Source: Thermodesulfobacteriota bacterium (GTDB lineage: Bacteria > Desulfobacterota > BSN033 > UBA1163). Taken from it: DNA of 10,518 nt. Position numbers and translations under genes: made by a program. This document shows, one piece after another, positions 1 through 6,482 of the stretch. The DNA is taken from NCBI GenBank assembly GCA_030024065.1, contig JASEIE010000123.1:1-10518 (forward strand), read 5' to 3'. The notes below the pieces were generated by a model. The model was given only the letters and a program-made list of their open reading frames with translations. It made no database searches and was not told the DNA's origin. Within the stretch, counting starts at the first letter, position 1. Each line of letters starts with the position of its first letter.

Positions 1-82
1 ACATCAAGAGGTCGAAGTAGTAAAGTTGTTCAAGTTATTTTGCAACGGCTCCTTAGCCTGAAAAGTGCGAAAGTCCAGTTTT

Positions 83-119
83 ATATAAGTCAATGTAATA
101 AATTTTATGGTTTTGATAA
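83..119 (+). promoter_or_regulatory. Putative LysR operator upstream of the first regulator gene
   Basis: An AT-rich 37-bp stretch starts with ATATAAGTCAA, continues with TAATA, TT, ATG and TTTT blocks at fixed spacing and ends with ATAA. It matches 7700-7736, upstream of the paralogous regulator, at 29 of 37 positions without gaps. It ends 15 nt before the TTG start of the downstream LysR gene, where an autoregulatory LysR site would be expected. The rest of 1-134 shows no convincing gene. The similarity is directly visible; the role as an operator is inferred. Confidence 0.55.
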
Positions 120-134
120 TTAAAGGTTATAGAA

Positions 135-1067
135 TTGAACCTTAACCAATTAAAAACCTTCTACTTTGCCGTGAAATACGGAAGCTATAGCGCAGCCGCC
201 GAGGCCCTCTATATCACCCAGCCAGCCGTGACAAAACAGATCCAACAACTTCAGGCAACCTATGGGGTGAAGCTCTTAAACCGATTTGGGAAAAAGATGG
301 TGCCCACCGACGCCGGCGAAGTCCTCTACGATTTTGCAGATAAAATCTTTCAATTCGAAAATCAGGCTGAAGAGAGTCTCCGCGATTTTCAACAGCGTAA
401 AAGCGGTCGTCTCCGGATTCACGCGAGTGAGAGTTTTGGGGCTTACTACCTCCCCTTCATCATCAACCTTTTCAGGAAGAAATATCCGAAGATTCATATC
501 TCCGTCAATATCTTTCCCAATCGGGAGATTATTGAAAACACGGTCAAACTCGAAAATGACATGGGGTTTATCTCCTACCCTATTGAGCATAAAAAATTAA
601 TGGTCCGGGAAATATTAGAGGATAGACTGGTTCTCATCGTACCCTCCTCCCATCCCTTTGCCAAACAAAAGCTCCTTGAACCTCGAAAACTGGATGGACA
701 ACCAGTGGTGATGCATGAAAAGGGATCTGCCTCCCGTGAGATTGTCGACGAATTTATCAGGAGGAATAATCTTTCTGTTTCGATATCCCTGGAGCTTTCC
801 AATAATGAAGCCATTAAAAGAGCTGTTGAAGAAGGGATCGGTCTCTCCCTCATCTCAGAACATGTGGTCAGCGAGGAGGTGAAGAGAAAAAAGTTAAAAT
901 CGATCCCCCTCGTTGACCCAACCTTGATACGAAAATTTTACTTGATTTACCACAAGGAGAAATATCTCTCTCAGCCCTTCCAAATGTTCATCAGCATGGT
1001 CAATCAATGGTCCTCGGAATATCATAAGGCATACGCCGAGAGATCACCTCTTCCAAGCCTCTCCTGA
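135..1067 (+). CDS. LysR-type transcriptional regulator (first of two paralogs)
   Basis: A 310-residue LysR-type DNA-binding regulator of the CysB/CbbR kind, expected to act in the cytoplasm as a tetramer that senses a small metabolite. The N-terminal winged helix-turn-helix covers about residues 1-60 (MNLNQL, then SAAAEAL..TQPAVTKQI), followed by a linker helix and a periplasmic-binding-protein-like effector domain from about residue 90 to 295. The start is TTG at 135: AAAGG at 122-126 sits 8 nt before it, and the protein then begins MNLNQL exactly like the second regulator at 7776. In an ungapped comparison 36 of the first 73 residues are identical to that paralog. The gene converges on the aldehyde dehydrogenase gene, only 6 bp separating the two stop codons. 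Family assignment is secure; target genes and inducer are inferred to be those of the adjacent CoA-thioester cluster. Confidence 0.93.
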   Translation: MNLNQLKTFYFAVKYGSYSAAAEALYITQPAVTKQIQQLQATYGVKLLNRFGKKMVPTDAGEVLYDFADKIFQFENQAEESLRDFQQRKSGRLRIHASESFGAYYLPFIINLFRKKYPKIHISVNIFPNREIIENTVKLENDMGFISYPIEHKKLMVREILEDRLVLIVPSSHPFAKQKLLEPRKLDGQPVVMHEKGSASREIVDEFIRRNNLSVSISLELSNNEAIKRAVEEGIGLSLISEHVVSEEVKRKKLKSIPLVDPTLIRKFYLIYHKEKYLSQPFQMFISMVNQWSSEYHKAYAERSPLPSLS

Positions 1068-1073
1068 AGGAAA

Positions 1074-2474
1074 TTAATCTTTTCCCCACTTCTTGAAATA
1101 GTCTCCGAAGAGTTCCTCATCCGGGGGGATGTATTCTTCCACAGGAACCGAAAGCCAGGTATAGTTGAGGAAATTTCTGTAGTTAATATTCTCACTGGTC
1201 ATGTTACCAGCCCAGGTTCCGCAACCCAGGCTTTCCGTCCAGATTTGACCGTTGTACCAGCTTCCCGTGTTGACCAGACAGTGGGGCATATTGCATTCCA
1301 CTCTCCCAACTTTCGCCCTAATGGCAAGTTTCTCCATACGATCCACTCGATTGCTGTGGAGGGATACAGAATGCCCTATTCCCGAGAATTCAAGGATTTT
1401 ATCCAATCGGTCAAGCATCTCTTCGAAGTCATTCCATTTCCAAACGGTCAAAACAAGACTGATCTTCTCACCGGAGAACCTGTCCTCAGGACCGATCTTT
1501 TCTCCCATGACCATCAGAAACTTTGTTCCTTCTGGGGCTTTAAACCCAGCTGCTTCTGTAATGATGGGGACGGATCTACCGAAGATATCCCGATTCAGTG
1601 TCTTCCCGTCTGGCCAGAGCGCTTCTCTCAGTTTTTCTCGCTCTTCAGTATTGCACAGATATCCGCCCTCCTTCTTTAACAGACCCATAAATTGATCATA
1701 AATAGGCTCGTAAATCGCCACCGCATTTTCTGAAGAACATGACGTTGAATTGTTGGCAGTCTTGGAACGCATGATCTTGTTGGCGGCAGCAGGCATATCG
1801 GCTGTTTCATCCACAATCGACACCACATTTCCGGCTCCCACGGTGTGGCAGGGTTTACCAGCCTTATAAACCACTTTGATCAGGGCGGCTCCACCCGTCG
1901 CCATCGCGAAGTCACAACTTGCCATCAGTTCGGATGTCGTTTCATTCGTGGGGTTTGCAATACATTGAAACAGATCCTCGGGCGCGCCAATTTTCTTGAG
2001 AGCCCTCCTCCCAATCTCAACCGTAAGATAGGAGCATTGCTTTGTCCTTGGATGTGGGGAACAGATCATTGAGTTTCGGGTCTTTAAGAGACCGAGGCCA
2101 ATGGTACAGACCGTCCCTTCAGGATTCGTCATGGGAACCACATTGGCAACTACCCCTATGGGTTTGGCATAGATTTTCAAACCTCTTTTTTTATCTTCTC
2201 TTACCAGCCCACAGGTCTTCACGCCTTTGAATTCGTTGATGGTTCCTCGCACCTTGCTCCGGATCTTGTTAATCTTATCTTCATAGACACCGATGAGGCC
2301 TTCATCGACAGCGGACTTGGCCATAGCTTTGACATTTTCGTCTTTCTGCCATTCCCAACCCACCGCAGCGCACATCTCATCAATCTTCTCCTGGGGCCAG
2401 TACTCAACGATTTCAAAGGCCTTTCTTGCCCTCCGATACATCTCCTGGATATTGTCGTTATGGTCCTGCGGCAT
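1074..2474 (-). CDS. CoA-acylating aldehyde dehydrogenase (sulfoacetaldehyde / succinate-semialdehyde dehydrogenase-like)
   Basis: A 466-residue member of the acylating aldehyde dehydrogenase family, which interconverts an aldehyde plus CoA and NAD(P)+ with an acyl-CoA and NAD(P)H. The nucleotide-binding part is in the N-terminal half (YAKPIGVVANVVPMTNP near residues 102-118). The catalytic cysteine is Cys246 in NNSTSCSSENAVAI. The C-terminal LGCGTWAGNMTSENI (about 416-430) is typical of the AdhE/SucD/SauS branch and absent from hydrolytic aldehyde dehydrogenases. Length fits stand-alone acylating enzymes such as SauS or clostridial CoA-dependent succinate-semialdehyde dehydrogenase. No alcohol dehydrogenase domain follows, so it is not AdhE. 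ATG at 2474 is preceded by AAAGGAGGT. It lies 73 bp downstream of the citrate-synthase-like gene and is probably co-transcribed with it. The substrate (sulfoacetaldehyde, succinate semialdehyde or another short aldehyde) is undetermined. Confidence 0.85.
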   Translation of the reverse strand: MPQDHNDNIQEMYRRARKAFEIVEYWPQEKIDEMCAAVGWEWQKDENVKAMAKSAVDEGLIGVYEDKINKIRSKVRGTINEFKGVKTCGLVREDKKRGLKIYAKPIGVVANVVPMTNPEGTVCTIGLGLLKTRNSMICSPHPRTKQCSYLTVEIGRRALKKIGAPEDLFQCIANPTNETTSELMASCDFAMATGGAALIKVVYKAGKPCHTVGAGNVVSIVDETADMPAAANKIMRSKTANNSTSCSSENAVAIYEPIYDQFMGLLKKEGGYLCNTEEREKLREALWPDGKTLNRDIFGRSVPIITEAAGFKAPEGTKFLMVMGEKIGPEDRFSGEKISLVLTVWKWNDFEEMLDRLDKILEFSGIGHSVSLHSNRVDRMEKLAIRAKVGRVECNMPHCLVNTGSWYNGQIWTESLGCGTWAGNMTSENINYRNFLNYTWLSVPVEEYIPPDEELFGDYFKKWGKD

Positions 2475-2547
2475 TTTTATCTAACCTCCTTTTCTTAAAT
2501 TAAATTTAATGTCTTGAAAACCTTCCAACCGTTTCACACTGGAGAAC

Positions 2548-3417
2548 TTATTCTTTGCGATCTTCAGGCTTTGGAACCGGCCGGTCCGGGTGACCATCAT
2601 AATACTTGGGCCCCTGAATAGAGAGGTCGAGAAGGTTGATCATTTTCGTCGTACGGGAGGCCCTCCAGGCTTTTTCCCGGGTCATCTCCTCAATGGCATG
2701 GGCTCCACAACTGAATCCGCGGCAGAGGACTCCAATCGCCCAGGCCGCAAGGGGGCTGAATCCCAGGTCCATAAAGACAGAGTTGCCACCGCCAATGACG
2801 TTCGTCCAGATCTTCTTCCCGTTGATACGCTCAAACGCTTTTTCAATCTCGATCTGCAAGTCGTGAAATTTCCCTGCTACTCCCAGCTCCCTCGCCATCC
2901 TCATGATCCGGATGGCCCTTGGGTCACCATGGATGTGCTGGGGTTGTCCCAAGCCCATAATCATCTTCCCTTTATGATCCTTGACCAATTGCTCAGCAGC
3001 CTGAGCGAGGGTCCACCCATTTTTCTCAGCCATATCCATGTATTTATGAACCATGATTCCATGCAGGTGGCCCGGACCATGGGCCTCACCAAAGGTCATG
3101 ATTCCTGCTGCGATGGCGGCGTTGAGCGCCGGTCTCCCCGAAGCACAACACCTCGCGGTCAGAGTCGATGGAGACATGGCATGTTCCGTGAACTCGACCA
3201 TAAAGATATTTAACATTTTTTCTTCATTTTTCTTGGGAAGCCTGCCCTGGTAGAGTAGAAAAATAACAGCGGCAAAACTCCACCCCGCCTCTGCCAGCTC
3301 TGTCGTTTCATACCCCCTCAGGACAATCCTATCCGCGGTCTTGTAAGAAATCCCACTTTGCCAATGAAACGGTTCTCTTCCAGTCTGATCATATTGATCT
3401 CCCCATTCTTCTGCCAT
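2548..3417 (-). CDS. Citrate synthase / citryl-CoA lyase fold protein with altered active site
   Basis: A 289-residue protein with the small single-domain form of the citrate synthase fold, closest in layout to citryl-CoA lyases and the C-terminal part of ATP-citrate lyase. Landmarks are GEAHGPGHLHG (110-120), MGLGQPQHIHGDPRA (154-168) and NVIGGGNSVFMDLGFSP (206-222), then a helical C-terminus. Histidines 113, 117 and 119 can supply the first catalytic His. In the GFGH..DPR motif the second His is Gln158, and in the NVD motif the catalytic Asp is Ile208; DPR and DLGF around them are intact, so the alignment is firm. Members of this family normally make or break citrate or a related acyl-CoA aldol product; with these changes ordinary citrate synthase chemistry is unlikely. 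AAAGGAG lies 9 nt before the ATG. The gene leads a two-gene unit with the acylating aldehyde dehydrogenase. Fold is confident; function is unknown. Confidence 0.8.
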   Translation of the reverse strand: MAEEWGDQYDQTGREPFHWQSGISYKTADRIVLRGYETTELAEAGWSFAAVIFLLYQGRLPKKNEEKMLNIFMVEFTEHAMSPSTLTARCCASGRPALNAAIAAGIMTFGEAHGPGHLHGIMVHKYMDMAEKNGWTLAQAAEQLVKDHKGKMIMGLGQPQHIHGDPRAIRIMRMARELGVAGKFHDLQIEIEKAFERINGKKIWTNVIGGGNSVFMDLGFSPLAAWAIGVLCRGFSCGAHAIEEMTREKAWRASRTTKMINLLDLSIQGPKYYDGHPDRPVPKPEDRKE

Positions 3418-3460
3418 CTCATCTTTCTCCTTTCTAATGAGTTTTTTATTAAATTTTTTG

Positions 3461-3509
3461 CACCCTCACCCCCTCTCTCTCCTCGCCGGGGAAGAGGGGA
3501 AGGGTAAGC
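3461..3509. repeat. Imperfect palindromic intergenic repeat (CACCCTCACCCC type)
   Basis: A GC-rich imperfect inverted repeat: ACCCT plus CCCCTCT on the left pairs with AGAGGGG plus AGGGT on the right around a GCCGGGG centre. It resembles a kind of CACCCTCACCC...GGGTGAG repeat that I recall as widespread between genes in many environmental bacterial genomes; that comparison is from memory. It sits upstream of the citrate-synthase-like gene, separated from the start by an AT-rich stretch (3424-3460) that could hold the promoter. No U-tract follows it in the leftward direction, so it is not an evident terminator. Confidence 0.55.
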
Positions 3510-3517
3510 TAAGATAC

Positions 3518-3589
3518 GTAGTGTAGCCCTTTATGCCTGCCTGCCGCAGGCAGGGGCGTAAAAAAGGCGGGCACAAGGCCCTCCACTAC
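3518..3589. repeat. Miniature palindromic element with about 24-bp imperfect terminal inverted repeats
   Basis: The ends 3518-3541 and 3566-3589 are inverted repeats matching at 18 of 24 positions, starting GTAGTG and ending CACTAC. Nested inside is a perfect 8-bp stem, CCTGCCTG (3536-3543) and CAGGCAGG (3547-3554), with a CCG loop. The structure fits a REP-like or small MITE-like element. On the minus strand it also gives GGGC-CTTGT-GCCC followed shortly by six T residues, about 30 nt after the stop codon of the CoA-transferase subunit B gene, so it may end that transcript. Repeat nature is visible; mobility and termination are inferred. Confidence 0.6.
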
Positions 3590-3609
3590 AACTTATTTAT
3601 TCACCTGGA

Positions 3610-4425
3610 TCAGTCCGCTTTCCCTCCTCCTTTCTTGAGACTATCCTTGAGGTAGACCCCCTCTTTATCGACTTCCTCTCGTAAAATCCTCAATTCTTCA
3701 TCCGTTGGAGGTTCCACCTCCTCGACTTTCGAAGCCACCTCTGGAACAAATCCCGTATTCTCTATCACCCTCTCAACCGACACCCCGGGCATGAGCTTTG
3801 TGATCGCCAATCTCCCTTTTGACTTGTCCAGCTCCATCACGGCGAGATCTGTGATCAGGATGATATCAGGCTTGTTCACCTTCATGAAATTTTTAGTCCG
3901 TCCCTCAGAGCCATCGATGTAGCCGGGGCTTGTAATGAAATCGACTTGGGGAGGAAATCTCCTCTTCTCATGTCTTGTGATGATGAGGATATTGGGAACA
4001 TTCGATGCGATATCATTGGCTCCACCACTTCCAGGAAATCTGGTCTTGGGATTTTCTGGAGAGCCAATGTAGGTGGAGTTAATGTTTCCATATTGATCGA
4101 TCTGGGCTCCACCTAAAAATCCAATGTCGACCAATCCCCTCTGCACCAGGCAGCCCAAAACCTCCCTCTTCGCTCCCAGCTTGACGGCCTTTCTCATGAT
4201 ATTCGGATCGGTCACAGAGATGGGGACCGTGTCAAAAATCGGATCTACCGGGCCGCTTTCGATGACGAAATTGACATTGGGAGCATGAGTCTTTTGCGCA
4301 AACATGGAAGCTGCCATAGGAAGACCGGTGCCCACCACTACGGTATCCGTATCTTTGATATACCGGCTCCCCTCAATGATCATCAGTTCGTCGCTGGAGT
4401 ATTCTTTTGCATAGACCTTTGCCAT
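3610..4425 (-). CDS. Family I CoA-transferase, subunit B (glutaconate CoA-transferase-like)
   Basis: The beta subunit of a heteromeric family I CoA-transferase, which moves CoA between carboxylates through a glutamyl-CoA thioester. The motif VIESGPVDP carries the catalytic glutamate; counted from the start chosen here it is Glu56, close to Glu54 of the Acidaminococcus enzyme as I recall it. Further family features are GFLGGAQID, the glycine-rich FPGSGGANDIA loop, and PGYIDG. Length is 271 residues, as usual for GctB-type subunits. I chose ATG at 4425 because a perfect AAGGAGG ends 5 nt upstream; an ATG at 4440 in frame lies before that site and would add five residues (MKEDM). The gene begins 17 bp after the stop of subunit A, so the two are translated together. 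Retention of the ESG glutamate argues for real transferase activity, as opposed to the hydrolase role of IpdAB-like relatives. The acid partners are unknown. Confidence 0.88.
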   Translation of the reverse strand: MAKVYAKEYSSDELMIIEGSRYIKDTDTVVVGTGLPMAASMFAQKTHAPNVNFVIESGPVDPIFDTVPISVTDPNIMRKAVKLGAKREVLGCLVQRGLVDIGFLGGAQIDQYGNINSTYIGSPENPKTRFPGSGGANDIASNVPNILIITRHEKRRFPPQVDFITSPGYIDGSEGRTKNFMKVNKPDIILITDLAVMELDKSKGRLAITKLMPGVSVERVIENTGFVPEVASKVEEVEPPTDEELRILREEVDKEGVYLKDSLKKGGGKAD

Positions 4426-4442
4426 CATATCCTCCTTCATCT

Positions 4443-5369
4443 CTACATCATGCGGAGCATCATCTTTCTCAGCTCCAGCATCTGTTTGATCCCTCCTACC
4501 CTGTCCAGGTAGTCCTCAAAGGTGTTGCAGCTGTGGACATAGTCATCGAGGTATTTCTTGATCCCATCTTTTCCCTTTCTGGCACACTCCTGATAAAAAC
4601 GGATGTGTTCCGTATCGTAAGTATAATATCGGTAGGTCATGGTTGGGTGAGCACCAAAAGGAACTTCGACCACGGCATCAATGAAGTGGTAAGGGAGCGT
4701 TGTCCGATCCGGATTATTTCGTGTCTCTTCAGAACTAATCAGCTCCTCACAGGTGATGATACAGGCCTTCGATGCCCGGATCAATTCAGGCTCGTGGTTG
4801 GAAATTCCTTCAATGATAATATTCCCGATCTCGTCTGCCTTCTGGACATGAACGATTGCAACATCAGGAACCATTGCTGGAAGGAGAAGCACCTTCTCTC
4901 CCGGGTTCCATGGGTTATCGATGATCTCATATTTCTTTTGAGTCGAAGGAGCCTTGGCCCTAAGGATGTCAGATCCAAGTAAGCTCCGGCAGGGAATGAA
5001 GGGAAGGCCCATCTCTCCCGCTAAAAATCGTGAGACCATACTGCCGTGGCTAAAATCTTCGATCTCCATCCGCTTCTCTTCGATGGCCCTTTTAAAGGAG
5101 AACGTGGCTCCAAACCGCTCCAGATTTCCGGATCCGCATTCGCATTTCTTGACCAACCCAGCAGCCACCAGCATATCCATCTGGATGGAGAGGTTGCATC
5201 CTGTTAAAGTGAGGTTCTTCTTTCCCTGGCGGATGATCTCATGGACCGTGGCCACCTGGCATCGGGAGATATTCTGCCCCCCCAGACCCACAATGGCCCC
5301 ATCGAAGACGAACTTCTCCACTGCTTCCTTAAGTGTCATCACTTTGTTCTTCTTGGATGCTTTCGACAT
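4443..5369 (-). CDS. Family I CoA-transferase, subunit A (glutaconate CoA-transferase-like)
   Basis: The alpha subunit partner of the gene immediately downstream. The 308-residue protein starts with a short lysine-rich stretch, then MTLKEAVEKFVFDGAIVGLGG with the glycine-rich turn typical of CoA-transferase alpha subunits. ISRCQVATVHEIIRQGKKNLTL follows, and later AMVPDVAIVHVQKADEIGNI, the usual mid-domain motif, where the pattern D..G|N.. is recognisable. GctA-type subunits are about 320 residues. The catalytic glutamate is contributed by the B subunit in this family. ATG at 5369 has GGAGTG 7 nt upstream. The gene starts 132 bp after the end of sucD, and that gap contains AT-rich inverted repeats, so the pair may have its own promoter. 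Family is secure; glutaconate as substrate is not implied by the sequence. Confidence 0.87.
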   Translation of the reverse strand: MSKASKKNKVMTLKEAVEKFVFDGAIVGLGGQNISRCQVATVHEIIRQGKKNLTLTGCNLSIQMDMLVAAGLVKKCECGSGNLERFGATFSFKRAIEEKRMEIEDFSHGSMVSRFLAGEMGLPFIPCRSLLGSDILRAKAPSTQKKYEIIDNPWNPGEKVLLLPAMVPDVAIVHVQKADEIGNIIIEGISNHEPELIRASKACIITCEELISSEETRNNPDRTTLPYHFIDAVVEVPFGAHPTMTYRYYTYDTEHIRFYQECARKGKDGIKKYLDDYVHSCNTFEDYLDRVGGIKQMLELRKMMLRMM

Positions 5370-5458
5370 AATTGATCACTCCATGATGTTTTTTACTTAA
5401 AATAGACAGCCTTGTTCTATCCAACATCCTTTTCTAAAATTCTAAATTTTTTCTTTTT

Positions 5459-5492
5459 ATCATTACAAATGAATAATTTTAATGATTCATAT
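5459..5492 (-). promoter_or_regulatory. Overlapping inverted repeats upstream of the CoA-transferase genes
   Basis: Two perfect dyads interleave here: ATCATTA (5459-5465) with TAATGAT (5480-5486), and ATGAAT (5469-5474) with ATTCAT (5485-5490). Read on the minus strand the site begins ATATGAATCA, which differs from the ATATAAGTCA that opens the motifs at 83 and 7700 only by two A/G changes. It lies about 90-120 bp before subunit A and directly after the sucD stop. A LysR-type binding site is a plausible reading, though AT-rich sequence makes short dyads common. The rest of the 5370-5501 gap is AT-rich with no gene. Confidence 0.35.
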
Positions 5493-5501
5493 AAATTTAA
5501 T

Positions 5502-6377
5502 TTATACTTTTCTAAGGGAGGCAATCAGCTCTTCCCCCACCGAGGCAGGATTTCTGACGACCCGGACGCCCGCTTTTTCGAGGGCCTCCATCTTTTCCCT
5601 GGCTGTGCCCTTTCCACCTGCGATGATCGCTCCTGCATGGCCCATCCGTCGCCCAGGGGGGGCTGTAAGACCCGCGATAAAGGCCACGACCGGTTTCTTG
5701 ACGTTCTTCTCAATATATTCAGCTGCCTCCTCTTCCGCCGTCCCGCCGATCTCACCGATCATGATGATGGCCTCCGTGCCCGGATCTTTCTCAAACATCC
5801 CCAGGAGATCGACGAAGTTGAGGCCGATGATCTGATCCCCTCCTATTCCCACACATGTCGACTGTCCCACCCCTTTTTTGCTCAGTTGATCCACCACCTC
5901 ATAGGTGAGCGTCCCGCTCCGCGACATGATCCCGATCGTCCCGGGATTATGGATACACCCCGCCATCACCCCGATCTTGCATTTCCCAGGGGAGATGACC
6001 CCGGGGGTGTTGGGCCCAACCAGCTTTAGCCCTTTCTCCTTCAGGGCCTTTTTGGCCACGACCATCTCGATCGTCGGGATCCCCTCTGTGAGACAAACGA
6101 TGGTGGGCACCCCTGCGTCTGCAGCCTCCAGGATCGCATCGGCGGCAAAGGCCGGAGGAACGAAGATGGCTGAGACATTGGCACCCGTCTCTTTGACGGC
6201 CTGCAAGACAGTGTTAAAGACCGGTATGCCATCGACCTTCTGCCCCCCCTTTCCCGGGGTCACTCCAGCCGCGACCGCGGTCCCATACTCCACCATCTGC
6301 CGGGTGTGAAACATCCCTTCATTCCCCGTAATCCCCTGAACAACGACCCTTGTCTTTTCATCTACCAAAATGCTCAT
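5502..6377 (-). CDS. sucD: Succinyl-CoA synthetase type acid:CoA ligase, alpha subunit
   Basis: The alpha subunit of an ADP- or GDP-forming succinate:CoA ligase, which joins succinate (or a similar acid) to CoA at the cost of a nucleoside triphosphate through a phosphohistidine. The 291-residue protein has the N-terminal CoA-binding Rossmann domain ([22 protein letters not shown], about 11-32, and VTPGKGG at 39-45), the [16 protein letters not shown] segment (121-136), SRSGTLTYE (152-160), GIGGD (177-181), and the phosphorylated His247 in [16 protein letters not shown]. All match the E. coli SucD pattern. GGAGG lies 5 nt before ATG. The spacer from sucC is 101 bp, long for a sucCD pair, and carries an inverted repeat. 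A malate-CoA ligase or other acid specificity cannot be excluded from sequence alone. Confidence 0.93.
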   Translation of the reverse strand: MSILVDEKTRVVVQGITGNEGMFHTRQMVEYGTAVAAGVTPGKGGQKVDGIPVFNTVLQAVKETGANVSAIFVPPAFAADAILEAADAGVPTIVCLTEGIPTIEMVVAKKALKEKGLKLVGPNTPGVISPGKCKIGVMAGCIHNPGTIGIMSRSGTLTYEVVDQLSKKGVGQSTCVGIGGDQIIGLNFVDLLGMFEKDPGTEAIIMIGEIGGTAEEEAAEYIEKNVKKPVVAFIAGLTAPPGRRMGHAGAIIAGGKGTAREKMEALEKAGVRVVRNPASVGEELIASLRKV

Positions 6378-6395
6378 AAATCCTCCAAAATAATG

Positions 6396-6482
6396 ATTAG
6401 GTTGAGGTTTAGGCTAAGGTTTAGCCTTTTTTCTTCATGGCACTCTTCATGAATTTAATCTCAACATTAACCTCAGCCTTAA
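6396..6482. repeat. Inverted repeat with nested hairpin in the sucC-sucD spacer
   Basis: The outer arms 6396-6409 and 6469-6482 are inverted copies matching at about 11 of 14 positions; the right arm overlaps the sucC stop codon. Inside is a perfect 7-bp stem, AGGCTAA (6411-6417) and TTAGCCT (6421-6427), followed on the plus strand by a run of T. In that orientation it looks like an intrinsic terminator, but no plus-strand gene ends here; on the sucCD transcript the hairpin is preceded by an A run and should not terminate. It may adjust the sucC:sucD ratio or protect the message. Confidence 0.5.

Noticed and set aside
2..61. A short open stretch that could be the C-terminus of a gene entering from the left (ending ...KLFCNGSLA).
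   Set aside because: Only 19 codons, unrecognisable, and another frame (1-123) is also open; nothing separates either from chance.
1245..1695. Plus-strand ORFs of about 145 codons opposite the aldehyde dehydrogenase gene.
   Set aside because: They overlap the conserved dehydrogenase coding sequence, have no recognisable motifs and no ribosome sites; they are shadows.
2590..3213. A 207-codon plus-strand ORF opposite the citrate-synthase-like gene.
   Set aside because: The minus-strand frame carries clear family motifs and a good ribosome site; the plus-strand product is composition noise.
2548..3417. Annotation as ordinary citrate synthase of a TCA operon with sucCD.
   Set aside because: Too short for type I or II citrate synthase and two catalytic residues are replaced.
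4443..5369. IpdA-type ring-cleaving hydrolase of steroid degradation, a CoA-transferase homolog.
   Set aside because: The partner subunit keeps the ESG catalytic glutamate of true transferases and no steroid genes are nearby.
6411..6432. Intrinsic terminator on the plus strand (7-bp stem plus T run).
   Set aside because: No plus-strand gene ends upstream of it; more likely part of the spacer inverted repeat.
6425..6451. A nine-codon minus-strand ORF (MKSAMKKKG) in the sucC-sucD spacer, possible leader peptide.
   Set aside because: No ribosome binding site and the codons fall in a repeat; too short to support.
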